From Candidatus Peregrinibacteria bacterium CG_4_9_14_0_2_um_filter_53_11 (GTDB taxonomy: Bacteria; Patescibacteriota; Gracilibacteria; UBA1369; UM-FILTER-53-11): a DNA stretch of 37,485 bases. Position numbers and translations under genes: made by a program. The notes beneath the pieces were generated by a model, which was given only the letters and a program-made list of their open reading frames with translations, made no database searches and was not told where the DNA came from. Numbering within the stretch: position 1 is the first letter of the stretch; every line of letters starts with the position of its first letter. Location of the stretch: positions 1-37,485 of the forward strand of contig PFRX01000002.1 in the NCBI GenBank assembly GCA_002788775.1, in the 5' to 3' direction. Below, one piece after another: positions 6,392 through 15,532 of this stretch.

Positions 6392-7331
6392 AAGAAAAAG
6401 CCTTTCTTTCTAGGACGTGAATGCGGTCGCCGACTCTTAGTGAGCCCGGTTTGGTTACGCAGAACCGCTCGCCAAAGATGGGGCGACGTCGGTCGCCGGC
6501 CCAGCCTTTCTGGGCGAGGGTTTTGAGGATGCCACCCGGTACATTTCTCTCTCCCTTTCCGGGGTGTACGTCGACCATGAGGCAGCGGTCACAGGGCATT
6601 GTGGCGCGGAGCTCCGGGGCCTCGTACAGGGCATCTTCTCCCTCTTCGCCGTTCCCGAGCCGGATGGTTCTCCAGCTGTTTTCGGCGCGTCGCGAACAGC
6701 CGTTGGCTATGAGCTGCGGCCTAAAACGGGCCATAGAGACTCGCTCGCTCCCATCACCCTCTAAAACTTCGTTCAGCTCACCGAGCGAGGCCATGGAAGC
6801 CAGGAGAATATGCGCGTTATCGGCCAGGCTCGCCTGCGTTCCCGCAAACATCTCTCCGTGGTTTTTACCAACTACGCGTGAGATATTTCGCACAAGTTGG
6901 ACTTCTCGATCAAGCAGCCGACTAAACCAGCTTGAGACGGCTCCACTAACTTCTATAACGAGAGCGCTATCACCTGAGCTGTGTTGGGCAGTGAGCGCTT
7001 TTCCACAATACTGGTTATCGGGATCGAAGGAGACCTCGTGACTTAGTGGCCCACGGAGTTCCAGCCGTCTGCGTTCGCCAATTTTCTCAATGGATGGATG
7101 TGCTAAAGCGAGCCGCTCGCCGCCTCTCTCTCGCTGAGTTACGGCCGTCTTGTCCTGACGGTCGATAACCATGAAGCCGTGATCGTCTCTGAGACCGAGT
7201 GCCTGAATGTCTATCCTCGCTCCTGGTTTGAGATTCAGGATTCCCGCACACGACTTTATGGGGTAGGTGACGGCTGCAAGTATGCGCGGCTCCTCGTAGT
7301 CTTCCGGTGTTCGGGCTGGGCCTCTAATCAT
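6390..7331 (-). CDS. MOSC-domain protein (YcbX-like)
   Basis: A 313-aa protein with an N-terminal MOSC beta-barrel domain (about 15-110, beginning with AAVTYPIKSCAG) and a C-terminal MOSC domain (about 160-310). FRPQLIANG (about 203-211) and the CDRC region are typical of YcbX and of mitochondrial amidoxime-reducing proteins. The cysteine before DRC is the likely ligand to a molybdenum cofactor. Members reduce N-hydroxylated compounds or act in sulfur transfer; the substrate here is unknown. No molybdopterin genes are in the window. The ATG at 7331 has TATACT 7 nt upstream, so the mRNA is probably leaderless. It ends within the dispersed repeat. Confidence 0.88.
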   Translation of the reverse strand: MIRGPARTPEDYEEPRILAAVTYPIKSCAGILNLKPGARIDIQALGLRDDHGFMVIDRQDKTAVTQRERGGERLALAHPSIEKIGERRRLELRGPLSHEVSFDPDNQYCGKALTAQHSSGDSALVIEVSGAVSSWFSRLLDREVQLVRNISRVVGKNHGEMFAGTQASLADNAHILLASMASLGELNEVLEGDGSERVSMARFRPQLIANGCSRRAENSWRTIRLGNGEEGEDALYEAPELRATMPCDRCLMVDVHPGKGERNVPGGILKTLAQKGWAGDRRRPIFGERFCVTKPGSLRVGDRIHVLERKAFS

Positions 7332-7338
7332 GGCAAAA

Positions 7339-7344
7339 AGTATA
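7339..7344 (-). promoter_or_regulatory. -10 box of the MOSC gene
   Basis: Minus-strand TATACT lies 7 nt before the ATG at 7331. I see no convincing -35 element at the expected distance. Confidence 0.4.
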
Positions 7345-7390
7345 ATGACTAAGGGGCCATTATACCGTTGTGCCCTTTATTATCAAGGTT

Positions 7391-8677
7391 TCAGGGCCGG
7401 GCTTCTTCCGTGGCCTCCCCACTCGTCTGATCGTCTGTGGAGTTGAGGGCTGGCTCACCTTCTTTTCGGGTGTTGTCTGCTCGGCGGCTCTCACCGTGTA
7501 TCTGCCTAGACTCTCGCAGTTCTTCCTCGAGTTGCCGGACCTTCATCTCTATCTGTGGCGCATTCTGAAAGGCAACCGAGCCGACGATGCCGAGTGAGGC
7601 AAACCAGAGTGCGGCCAGTACGATGAATCCCGTGACTCCTCCAACGGCACGGCGCTTTGTGATGCTCAGGCCGGCCATGAGGAGGACGATGCAGGGCACA
7701 AGGATCAGCACGTAGAGGCCGACAAGAAAGAGCCAGTAGAGGCTGCCACTCACTGTTACAAAGTCGCCGACAGTCAGCGTGGTGTAGGGGATTAGACTTC
7801 CCGAGATTGTCCAGGCGAGGCCGAAGCTGAGCAGGAGTATTCCCGCACTTCCCGCCAAGATCAAAGCCATCGTGAACAAGACTCGCAAGATCTCAAGCAG
7901 TACGTTGATTATGTAGCCGCAGAGCTTAAAGAAGTTTGTGAGCAGGTCACTGAAATAGCTCCCCGCCCCGTTGAGGCCGTCTTTCACCGAGCTAAAATCT
8001 TTTTTTTTGAGCGACTCAACGCCCTTCTTAACAGAGCGTTCGATCTCTTTTAGAGTGATACTTTCGCCGCGCATCTCGAGTTTTTGGGCTGTGGTTCGGG
8101 CCACGGGCACAACTGCCCAAAGTATGATGTAGACCACCAGTCCGAATCCACCAAAGAAGAGCGAGATAAAGAATGCGAGTCTTACAAAAACCGCATCGAC
8201 GCCCAGATAAGCGGCGATTCCCGAGGCAACTCCCGCAAGAATGACATCGTCGGGGTCTCGGTAGAGGTGCCGTTTGCTTCCCTTCTCGGAACTTTTTTTC
8301 TCATTTTCTTCGTTAGGCGCTTTTGTGCTCTCATTGGGAGCTTCCTTGCTCTCTTCGTGTGTGCTTTCTTCCTCTGGCTGAGCTTCACTCTTCGGCTCGC
8401 TCTCGTCTTCGCCGAGCTGGGCAAAGTCTTGCACGCTTCCCATCTGCTTGATTATTTTTTCAATATCGTCGAGTGCTACCGATCGCTCGCGTTTTTTGTT
8501 CTTTCCCAAGAGCTTTTCGGCAATACTAATCTCAATATCTTCGATAATCTCGGCCCTGTCTGTATCATGGGCAAAGTGGCTGCCTATCTCATCCAGATAA
8601 CTCGAAAGTCGCGCATAGGCATCTTCCTCAATACTGAAAACAACTCTGCCGATCGTAATGTTAATTACCTTTTTCAT
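7391..8677 (-). CDS. PspC-domain membrane protein
   Basis: A 428-aa membrane protein. Residues 1-88 form a small charged domain (MKKVINITIGRVVFSIEEDA) often placed before PspC in other bacteria. An acidic, probably disordered linker follows (89-134), then the PspC domain (136-192) with its membrane segment. Further hydrophobic segments lie at about 253-290, 313-338 and 346-370, and the C-terminal tail (375-428) begins as a coiled coil. PspC-type proteins sense or respond to envelope stress. It overlaps the upstream PadR gene by 17 nt on the same strand, so it is translated in an operon with that regulator. It ends with TGA. Confidence 0.88.
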   Translation of the reverse strand: MKKVINITIGRVVFSIEEDAYARLSSYLDEIGSHFAHDTDRAEIIEDIEISIAEKLLGKNKKRERSVALDDIEKIIKQMGSVQDFAQLGEDESEPKSEAQPEEESTHEESKEAPNESTKAPNEENEKKSSEKGSKRHLYRDPDDVILAGVASGIAAYLGVDAVFVRLAFFISLFFGGFGLVVYIILWAVVPVARTTAQKLEMRGESITLKEIERSVKKGVESLKKKDFSSVKDGLNGAGSYFSDLLTNFFKLCGYIINVLLEILRVLFTMALILAGSAGILLLSFGLAWTISGSLIPYTTLTVGDFVTVSGSLYWLFLVGLYVLILVPCIVLLMAGLSITKRRAVGGVTGFIVLAALWFASLGIVGSVAFQNAPQIEMKVRQLEEELRESRQIHGESRRADNTRKEGEPALNSTDDQTSGEATEEARP

Positions 8678-9005
8678 GAGTATGCGTTAGTGATGTTATG
8701 GATCGGGAGAGCTCCTCCCATGAAGTATTGAGCTGAGTCAGGGCCGCCCGGCCTTTTTCTGTAAGTTTGTAGTACTTTCGCGGAGGACCGGTGCGCGACT
8801 CTTTCCAGACGCACTCAACAAGCTCGTGTCTCTTTAACCGGCTCAAGAGGGGATAGAGGGTCCCTTCTACGACCAGGAGCTGTGTCTCCCTCAGTTTTTT
8901 TAGAATCTCCTGAGCGTAGACCTCTTTCTTCGCAATGATGAGGAGGATCGCGAACTCCAAAATACCTTTTCTAATCTGTGCCTGAATGTTTTCTAGGTAG
9001 TCCAT
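8661..9005 (-). CDS. PadR-family transcriptional regulator
   Basis: A 114-aa winged-helix repressor. The N-terminal domain (about 8-85) has the family pattern RKGILEFAILLII, YAQEILKKL, VEGTLYPLLSRL and GPPRKYYKLTEKG, and the short C-terminal helix serves dimerisation. The ATG at 9005 is preferred over an upstream start at 9059, because the extra 18 residues are untypical and the promoter lies inside them. PadR-PspC pairs are usually autoregulated envelope-stress units, so its operator is probably at its own promoter (inference). Confidence 0.92.
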   Translation of the reverse strand: MDYLENIQAQIRKGILEFAILLIIAKKEVYAQEILKKLRETQLLVVEGTLYPLLSRLKRHELVECVWKESRTGPPRKYYKLTEKGRAALTQLNTSWEELSRSITSLTHTHEKGN

Positions 9006-9013
9006 CTGTCCCC

Positions 9014-9042
9014 ATTGTATCGCATGGTACTGTGCAATGCAA
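9014..9042 (-). promoter_or_regulatory. Promoter of the PadR-PspC operon
   Basis: Minus-strand -35 TTGCAT (9037-9042), 17-bp spacer, -10 TACAAT (9014-9019), 8 nt before the ATG at 9005. A leaderless start is likely. Confidence 0.65.
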
Positions 9043-9055
9043 GGGGTTCCGGTTC

Positions 9056-10180
9056 TCAACAGGTGCCGCTTCGATCTGCTTTTTGCTCACTAAGCAAGGT
9101 GTAGGTGCGGCAGGCAGCATGGGTAACTATCCGAGGGTCGGCCTCTGGGTTTGTGGCTGTGTACAATTCGGCTAACTCAGTAACAGTTGTGAGAAGTCGC
9201 TCGACAGCTGCTTGTGTGGCCGGTGGGGTCCTGAAGCTGATTGGATCGAGCCTGCCGCCCCGCAGCGAGGTGGGGGAGAGCTGAAAAGGTTCAGCCGTAA
9301 AAAACCTTACATACTCTTCCAAATGTCGTCGATTCCAGAAATCCGAGACCGCTCCCAGAGCCCCCGGAAGGCTGCTCGCGCCCATTCCTCTCATCCACGC
9401 AGCTTCCAGTCCATCCAGTGGTAATGTTTGTGCAATGCCCATCGACCTGAGTCGCTCTATCTCAAGTTTCATTTCGGCCCGTGGATTCCTGAAGTCCGAC
9501 AGAACTTCCTCGAAGTCTCTGTCTAGCCTGCCGTGAAATCTGTGATCCGCACGACTCTTTAACCGGTCTCGTATTGTGCACATGTGGTTTTCGACAACAT
9601 CAGGAAACAGGTAGATTGTTCTTTCCTTCCCGCCCCCCCCATCTTTGACGAAAATGGGCCCATGAATGTGGAGCTGACTCCCGGGTGTCGTTAGTATCTC
9701 GTCACACTCCAGGGCTAGTTCCGCGGCAGCGCTGCATGCACGGGAGGGGACTATCGCCGTACTTTTGCCCCCATTGCGTCTGACCGCTTCAAGGAGGTTC
9801 GTGTAGGCAGTCTTTACGCTAGCATCTCCCCCGTCCGAGTGGATGTGGAGATAGCACCCCGCATTAGGCCCTATGAGCTCCTGGAGGCTAGCAATGTAGC
9901 TCTCTCGGCGGTCAGCCTCCTCTTGGTGAGTTAGCGCCATGCGTCCTTGGCGTGCTGCTTCCGGATAATTAGGCGGCAGTATGTACATGAAGTTCTCCGC
10001 CTGGGCGTGGATCCTGAGCAGGAGATTAAGGATGAGCTTATTTTTTCGCTCCTCCTCTACCTCCCCTTGCGGGGTCACGATGGTCATGGGGCGCCGCACA
10101 CGAGCATCTAAGTCGCCATCAAAAATGATATTGAGGTGTCCTTCGACTCTCTCCATCGGTGCTTTTGTTGCTCTCTGCAT
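9056..10180 (-). CDS. Divergent ClpP/crotonase-fold protein, 374 aa
   Basis: Residues 107-175 match the ClpP core pattern. CYLHIHSDGG (109-118) corresponds to the strand and oxyanion-loop glycines, RACSAAAELAL (147-157) to the nucleophile elbow with Ser150, and QLHIHGP (169-175) places His173 where ClpP has its catalytic histidine. The Ser-to-His spacing (23) is close to that of ClpP (25). I cannot locate the catalytic Asp with confidence. The N-terminal 100 residues and the C-terminal 190 residues are unlike ClpP. No signal peptide is seen. It could be an active serine peptidase or a non-catalytic relative. It ends with TGA just upstream of the PadR promoter. Confidence 0.6.
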   Translation of the reverse strand: MQRATKAPMERVEGHLNIIFDGDLDARVRRPMTIVTPQGEVEEERKNKLILNLLLRIHAQAENFMYILPPNYPEAARQGRMALTHQEEADRRESYIASLQELIGPNAGCYLHIHSDGGDASVKTAYTNLLEAVRRNGGKSTAIVPSRACSAAAELALECDEILTTPGSQLHIHGPIFVKDGGGGKERTIYLFPDVVENHMCTIRDRLKSRADHRFHGRLDRDFEEVLSDFRNPRAEMKLEIERLRSMGIAQTLPLDGLEAAWMRGMGASSLPGALGAVSDFWNRRHLEEYVRFFTAEPFQLSPTSLRGGRLDPISFRTPPATQAAVERLLTTVTELAELYTATNPEADPRIVTHAACRTYTLLSEQKADRSGTC

Positions 10181-10327
10181 AATGGAAAAATTACCGCTGA
10201 GCTTTCTTGATTTAAGAAAGACTCTCTATGATTATAGTGCGTTATTCTATTATGATTAATAAATATGTCAACTTCCTCCGAGGTAGAGCGGTGGGCTATT
10301 TTTGCTCGCATTGTATTTTCTGTGTGC

Positions 10328-10333
10328 TATAAT
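10328..10333 (+). promoter_or_regulatory. -10 box of rpmG
   Basis: Perfect TATAAT ending 11 nt before the ATG at 10345. The -35 is unclear (TTGCTC lies 20 bp upstream). Confidence 0.5.
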
Positions 10334-10344
10334 CCGCCTCGCAT

Positions 10345-10518
10345 ATGGCTAAATCTAAGTTTGTTATCGCCAGCTTCCGCTGCCCAACCTGTAGCACACC
10401 GAGCAAAACGACTCGTCACGGCAAGACCCCTTTAACGCCGATGAGCCGCTACTGCAAGAAATGCCGCACTCACACGGAGCAGAAACCTAAGGACGTAAAG
10501 AAGCCTTCGAAGAAGTAG
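10345..10518 (+). CDS. rpmG: 50S ribosomal protein L33
   Basis: A 57-aa zinc-type L33 with CPTC (Cys13/Cys16) and CKKC (Cys37/Cys40), the L33 motif SRYCKKCRTHT, and a Lys-rich tail. L33 binds the large subunit near the E site. The start ATG is 11 nt after a perfect -10 box. It is followed after 71 nt by the 583-aa gene in the same direction. Confidence 0.9.
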   Translation: MAKSKFVIASFRCPTCSTPSKTTRHGKTPLTPMSRYCKKCRTHTEQKPKDVKKPSKK

Positions 10519-10589
10519 TTTACTCGCCATCCTTTTGGATGTCTGCGTGCATCTTCTATTTTCTGTTGTTATGAGCTTCAAGTTTTGAG

Positions 10590-12341
10590 ATGATTCGAGA
10601 TAAGGTGAACAACACTTCTCAACCTCAAAAAGCTCAACGCGCGCGGATCATCGCCTTCTTGATCGCGGCAGCTCTTTTGGCTGCACTTCTGGTCTCTTTT
10701 CTCTGGCCTTGGCACAAGCCGATCTCGATAGCCACAACGCCCGGAGGAGTCGCCTTTGAGCAGCTTATGTCCCAGCAGACAAGCCGGGCTTTTGTTATGA
10801 ACCCGAGTACACAGCTTCAGTACGCCCTCTGGAAGACGATCGCCCCAGCTTTTGTGGGGGACCATTTCAACGGGCTTTCCCTGGCTCTGAACGACCTCTT
10901 CATCAAACCAACTAAACCCCTTCCCGATGAGCTTAGAGAGCTTGTCTATGGCAGTCGTCGCTTTGCTCTAAGCTTTAGCTCTCAAGATGTTGACGACTCC
11001 GCCCCCTCGGAGGCGGAGGCTGCCGCCCCTCAAATCATTACTTTTTTCACCGAGGTTGGTACTCATCTTCAGGCTCGTGAGCTTCTCGCCGCGATGAACT
11101 CAAGCGACAAGCGTCTTCGGGCCCCTCCCTCCGCTGAGGCGACCTACTACCGTCCGGGCTTGCTGGGCGATGAGTACGAGGTCGGTCTTGTGAGTGACGT
11201 TCTTTTTATAACAACTGGTGGACGCGATGAGGCTGAGCTTATTTTGAGCCGTTTTAATCATAAGTCCTCTTCTCTTGCCGAGCTGCCGGCCTTGGGTGCA
11301 ATGGCCTCCCGCCTCCCGCCTCAACTTGCCGGGTATTTTTACATCGCCGCTCCGACGGGCCCACGGTCGGCCTCATCCACTTTGGATCTATTCGGGGGGG
11401 AGAGCGGAGCCCGTCTCACCTCGTTTGAGGCAGAGGCGCGTTCACTCCGTCTGCACAGCGTTTTTGATTCGTCTCCGGGCCAAGAAGAGGCGGCTCAAAC
11501 GGTAGCTGCACCTCTTACGGCTGATTTCATCTCGAGGCTTCCCCTTGAGGGGCTTCTTTTTTACGATGAGGGGCGAAAATTTGGAGCGGGAACCTCGGAT
11601 AATGGCTCACTGAGCGAGCTTACTGACCTTCTCCCCCTTCCCCGGGAAACGATAAACGCCGTGTTGGATGGTGAGTATGCTCTGGTAGTTCAGGATGTCG
11701 CTGCGCTCACGCCCTCGGTTTCACTCTATATTGATGTCTCGGACACTAAGGACGAGGCTCGGGCACTTCTGCGCTCTCTTCATACCTCGCTTAAACAAGT
11801 GGTGACACTGTTCGCTCAGCAGCTGGGGCAGTCCGCTGAGGATGCTTCCATCGAGCCGTTTGTAACTCAGCATAACCTTGTGGGCAGTCTCTTTACCGGT
11901 GGACGCCTCACCCTCTACCCTGCGCGTATCCCCCCCGCACTCCTCAACCTTCCTCTGCTCGGTGTTTTCGTCGAACCGATCGACCTGACCTATGGTGTAA
12001 CTTCAGATGGACTCCTTGTCTTCTCAACCCATCCCGGCATAGAGGCGCTGATAACCTCTTCGGCTTCGGCAAAGAAGAGTGCCGAGCTTACGATGCTCCC
12101 TGCCCATCTGGGTCCTCCCGGCCAGCTTACCTATGTTTCTCTACAGGGCCTCCGCGCGGTTGTCTCTGATTTGGTTGCCGCTGTAGATCGCCGGCTTCCG
12201 CTCGATCCTTCTCAGAAGGTGTTGCTTGATAACCTCCAGCTCTACTTTGGTGGTGTCTCCGGTTATGTACAAAAAGTTTTTGTTAACAATGGAAGAGTTT
12301 CCGCCGAGGGTGTTTTTACTTTCAGATCTGCCGATCTGTAA
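10590..12341 (+). CDS. Membrane-anchored protein resembling DUF3352 proteins, 583 aa
   Basis: A short basic N-terminus is followed by one membrane segment (about 19-41) and a large domain predicted to lie outside the membrane. That domain has repeated alpha/beta-like blocks, for example FITTGGRDEAELILSRF and LVFSTHPGIEALITSS. The anchor plus this repeated layout reminds me of DUF3352 proteins, whose function is unknown; the match is tentative. There are only a few Cys residues and no catalytic motif I recognise. It may share a transcript with rpmG. The start ATG is the first in frame and puts the anchor at the usual distance. Confidence 0.7.
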   Translation: MIRDKVNNTSQPQKAQRARIIAFLIAAALLAALLVSFLWPWHKPISIATTPGGVAFEQLMSQQTSRAFVMNPSTQLQYALWKTIAPAFVGDHFNGLSLALNDLFIKPTKPLPDELRELVYGSRRFALSFSSQDVDDSAPSEAEAAAPQIITFFTEVGTHLQARELLAAMNSSDKRLRAPPSAEATYYRPGLLGDEYEVGLVSDVLFITTGGRDEAELILSRFNHKSSSLAELPALGAMASRLPPQLAGYFYIAAPTGPRSASSTLDLFGGESGARLTSFEAEARSLRLHSVFDSSPGQEEAAQTVAAPLTADFISRLPLEGLLFYDEGRKFGAGTSDNGSLSELTDLLPLPRETINAVLDGEYALVVQDVAALTPSVSLYIDVSDTKDEARALLRSLHTSLKQVVTLFAQQLGQSAEDASIEPFVTQHNLVGSLFTGGRLTLYPARIPPALLNLPLLGVFVEPIDLTYGVTSDGLLVFSTHPGIEALITSSASAKKSAELTMLPAHLGPPGQLTYVSLQGLRAVVSDLVAAVDRRLPLDPSQKVLLDNLQLYFGGVSGYVQKVFVNNGRVSAEGVFTFRSADL

Positions 12342-12432
12342 CAAACGGCGGTCTTCTTGGTAATAAACTATGAAACAGCCTTGGTGAAATCTTTTTTAAA
12401 AAACTTACTTTTTAACACCACCCAAACTTTTT

Positions 12433-15171
12433 ATGAAGACGCCCACTAAACTATTTACGGTTTTTGTAGCTTTAATTTCCGCTGTCCCCCTTTCGGTTTT
12501 TGCGCAAAACGGAGATGTCGTTGAGGACTCGCCGGGCTCCGTCTCCGGTGAGACGATCGCCTTTAAGGACCTTTCGACTTCTCATCCTTTTTCCCAAACA
12601 ATCGCCGAGCTCAAGGATCTCAAGCTTGTCGCGGGTCATCCCGATGGCACTTTTCAGCCTGACAAGACGATCAACCGTGCCGAATTTGTGACCATGGTTG
12701 TGGCCTCCATTAACGATAACCCGCAGGGGTCGAACTGTTTTACCGATGTTAAGGAAGAGTGGTACGCCTCACGTGTCTGCTATGCTAAGGAGCAGGGGCT
12801 TGTAAGCGGCTACTCGGACGGCAGTTTTGGTCCCGCAAAAAATATAAACTTTGTTGAGGCTTCTCTGATACTCGCAAAGGCTCACGAGCTCAATCCTGCG
12901 GCACCTGCTCCCGATGAGGAGTGGTATGCTCCTTCCGTCAACAAGCTGGCTGATGGGAAGGCTATCCCCGTTACGGTCGACAGCCTTGACCGTAAACTCA
13001 GCCGTGCCGAGACCGGTGAGATGATCTACCGAATCAAAGTTCCCGGCCTGGACCGTCCTTCAATGACACTCGCCTCACTTACCGATCCGCTTCCCTCGGT
13101 CGCTTCGTGTGATGAGCTTGAGGCCCGTCTTGAGTTTCTTAAATACCAACAAAATCGCCCCTACTATGGTGGCGGCGTTTTGAGAACCATGTCGCTCGCC
13201 GTCCCCGAGTCGGCAGCCCAGGACTCTAGTCCCACTCCTCCAGCAGCCGCTCCCCAGGCTCCAACTGAGCCGGGGGCCACCGCAGACGGGGAGGCCGCTA
13301 CTTCGAATAAGGCAGAGTCTTCGGATGACTTCTCTCAGACCAATGTACAGGTTGAGGGTGTCGACGAGGGCGATGTCATTAAGAATGATGGAGAGTTTAT
13401 CTACATGGTAAGTGGAAGCACGGTCCGCATTATTAAGGCTTACCAGCCTGAAGATCTTGCCGAGGTAGCTCGTCTTGAGCTTTCAGATAAGACCGTCGCC
13501 CCCACTGAGATCTACGTCGATGGTGACCGACTTGTTGTGCTTGGTCATAGTTATGCCAACTACGGTAAACCCATGCCGGTTGATCTTCCCGTCGAACCGG
13601 TCGATGACTCAGGCCGCAGCAGTTTTTCACCTATCGGCATTGTCCCTGCTCAGCAGCGGGCAGTGGTTTTTGTCATCGACATGAGCGACAAGTCCAACCT
13701 TACAGAAGAGCGTTCCGTTTACTTCGACGGTTGGCATGTTTCTTCTCGTCGTATTGGCAACGACCTTTACCTCGTGACCAATAACTCGCCTTACTTCTAC
13801 CCCTATCTTGAAGCCGATGCTTCGGTTAGCGATGTTTTGCCCAGCTTCAATGACTCACGTGTTGGTTCGGAACAGCCCTCAGCGAACTGCTCGCAGGTTC
13901 ACTTTGTTCCCGGTTATAACGATGTAAACTTCCTTACTGTCGCCAGCCTCAATCTTGATGACCCGGATGCACCTCTGAAGCGTGAGGTTGTAATGGGAGG
14001 AGGGGAGACGGTCTACGCCTCAACAGGTGCCCTTTATGTTGCAGCAACCCGCTACATCTACCCTGAGGTAGGGATCTATGATGTTTGGGGAGGAGGCGGC
14101 AAGGAAGAGACGCGACTTGTTCGTTTCGCCCTCAATGACGGAAACGTCGCCTTCGGCTCGTCCGGAACTGTCCCCGGTCACCTTTTGAATCAGTTCTCAA
14201 TGGACGAGAGCGGCTCCACCTTCCGTGTTGCAACCACAGTTCAAGGCAGCTTCGGCTTTGGTATCGCGGCGGATGGCTTTGCTCCACAGTCCCAGAGTCA
14301 GAGTACCAATAACCTTTACACGCTGAGCAGTGCAAACCTCTCAACGCGGCTTGGTGCAATCGAAAACATAGCTCCCGGTGAGTCGATCTACTCGGTCCGT
14401 TTCTTGGGTAACCGTGCCTACATGGTGACCTTCAAAAAGATCGATCCCTTCTTTGTTATCGACCTTAGCGATGCAACGAATCCTCGCATCTTAGGTGAGC
14501 TCAAGATACCGGGTTACAGCGACTACCTTCACCCTTACGACGAGAATCATGTGATCGGTTTCGGTAAGGACGCGGTTGCTCCTCAGGAGCTTGCCGATGC
14601 CGGCCTCACGGGTCGCCTTGGCTTCGACTTCGCCTGGTACCAGGGCATGAAGCTCGCCCTCTTCGATGTTACCGATGTGGCCAATCCCAAACTACAGTTC
14701 AGCGAAGTTATTGGTGATCGGGGAACGAGTAGCGAGCTCCTCTATAACCACAAGGCTCTCTTCTTCGATAAAGAGCGCGGACTGTTGGCTTTCCCCATTG
14801 AGGTTCACGAGGTAACTCAGGAGGTTAAGGATCAGGCGGCACGAAATCCTTGGCCAACCGATCCCAACTCACTCTATGGCGAGACAGTTTTCAGAGGTGC
14901 TTATGTCTACTCCCTCGATCTTGAAAACGGCTTTGAGCGCGTCGCTGCAATGACTCATCTTCCCGCCGGATTCTTCGATCGTGAGGAATCTGAGCTCTAC
15001 ACTCCCGAGGCCTACAACTCGGCCATTAACCGTATCGTCTCTATTGGCGAGTACCTCTACACGATCTCACTTAATAAGGTCAAAGCCTTCACTCTTGGTG
15101 GCGACTTTAGCCAGGTTAATGAGGCAGGTCTAACTGTTGACGAGCAGAGCTGGGGCCCGATCCTTTACTAG
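12433..15171 (+). CDS. Secreted SLH-domain protein with C-terminal beta-propeller, 912 aa
   Basis: A Sec signal peptide (1-24, ending VFAQ) precedes three S-layer homology modules. The first two are clear, at about 43-90 (KDLSTSHPFSQTIAEL..GHPDGTFQP..NRAEF) and 102-150 (DVKEEWYASRVCYAKEQGLV); the third, about 155-205, is degenerate. A Pro/Ala-rich linker (about 258-300) leads to a large domain starting with QTNVQVEGVDEGDVIKNDG. That is the signature of secreted beta-propeller proteins of the Beta_propel type (COG4880). It probably sits on the cell surface, held through the SLH part. Ligand or enzymatic role is unknown. Confidence 0.88.
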   Translation: MKTPTKLFTVFVALISAVPLSVFAQNGDVVEDSPGSVSGETIAFKDLSTSHPFSQTIAELKDLKLVAGHPDGTFQPDKTINRAEFVTMVVASINDNPQGSNCFTDVKEEWYASRVCYAKEQGLVSGYSDGSFGPAKNINFVEASLILAKAHELNPAAPAPDEEWYAPSVNKLADGKAIPVTVDSLDRKLSRAETGEMIYRIKVPGLDRPSMTLASLTDPLPSVASCDELEARLEFLKYQQNRPYYGGGVLRTMSLAVPESAAQDSSPTPPAAAPQAPTEPGATADGEAATSNKAESSDDFSQTNVQVEGVDEGDVIKNDGEFIYMVSGSTVRIIKAYQPEDLAEVARLELSDKTVAPTEIYVDGDRLVVLGHSYANYGKPMPVDLPVEPVDDSGRSSFSPIGIVPAQQRAVVFVIDMSDKSNLTEERSVYFDGWHVSSRRIGNDLYLVTNNSPYFYPYLEADASVSDVLPSFNDSRVGSEQPSANCSQVHFVPGYNDVNFLTVASLNLDDPDAPLKREVVMGGGETVYASTGALYVAATRYIYPEVGIYDVWGGGGKEETRLVRFALNDGNVAFGSSGTVPGHLLNQFSMDESGSTFRVATTVQGSFGFGIAADGFAPQSQSQSTNNLYTLSSANLSTRLGAIENIAPGESIYSVRFLGNRAYMVTFKKIDPFFVIDLSDATNPRILGELKIPGYSDYLHPYDENHVIGFGKDAVAPQELADAGLTGRLGFDFAWYQGMKLALFDVTDVANPKLQFSEVIGDRGTSSELLYNHKALFFDKERGLLAFPIEVHEVTQEVKDQAARNPWPTDPNSLYGETVFRGAYVYSLDLENGFERVAAMTHLPAGFFDREESELYTPEAYNSAINRIVSIGEYLYTISLNKVKAFTLGGDFSQVNEAGLTVDEQSWGPILY

Positions 15172-15208
15172 GGCGCCCACGGGCTGGTCGCGGAGTCGCA
15201 ATCTAAAA

Positions 15209-15526
15209 TTAAGCTGATCTATGCCGGCGTCTGCCCTTCGGACGAAGCTCAACTATGAGGTTCACGTCCAGGGCGAACGCCAGCTGGGTCAGCTTTTTTA
15301 GTGTCAGATTCTGCTTGCCGTTTTCAATCCTCGCGATAACGCTCTGGCTTGTTTTGAGGCGTCGGGCCAGCTCGGCTTGTTTCATCCGTCGCTCCGCACG
15401 CAGGTTTCTTATCTCTTCACCTATGCTGAGGCGTTCGTAGCGCTCCAGCGCCTCGGGCGTGGTGAGTCTCTTGGCTAGATGCTGCTCGTGGTCGTTCTGG
15501 TCACTCTCGCCATGGGCCTTTTTCAT
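15209..15526 (-). CDS. XRE-family helix-turn-helix regulator
   Basis: A 105-aa DNA-binding protein. The Cro/C1-type HTH covers about 35-92 (IGEEIRNLRAERRMKQAELARRL, SQSVIARIENGK, LTLKKLTQLAFAL). The N-terminal helix and the size resemble HigA-type antitoxins, but no toxin gene is adjacent, so it is either an orphan antitoxin or a stand-alone regulator. The ATG at 15526 has TATAAT 6 nt upstream. Its promoter contains a perfect palindrome and is divergent from the promoter feeding the typA leader, so it may control both. Confidence 0.87.
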   Translation of the reverse strand: MKKAHGESDQNDHEQHLAKRLTTPEALERYERLSIGEEIRNLRAERRMKQAELARRLKTSQSVIARIENGKQNLTLKKLTQLAFALDVNLIVELRPKGRRRHRSA

Positions 15527-15532
15527 GAGGTA

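Noticed and set aside
6332-6526. ORF of 64 aa starting in the dispersed repeat
   Set aside because: Its start (SNPALPVARRSELKKK) is the translation of the repeat and recurs in a minus-strand ORF at 21782-22048. The rest is antisense to the MOSC gene. No promoter of its own.
12371-12388. Tiny upstream ORF (ATG AAA CAG CCT TGG TGA) before the SLH gene
   Set aside because: Five codons in a spacer, without evidence that it lies in the transcript. Likely chance.
15209-15526. Complete HigBA toxin-antitoxin system
   Set aside because: Only the HigA-like XRE gene is present. No small toxin ORF lies on either side: the neighbours are the propeller gene and typA.
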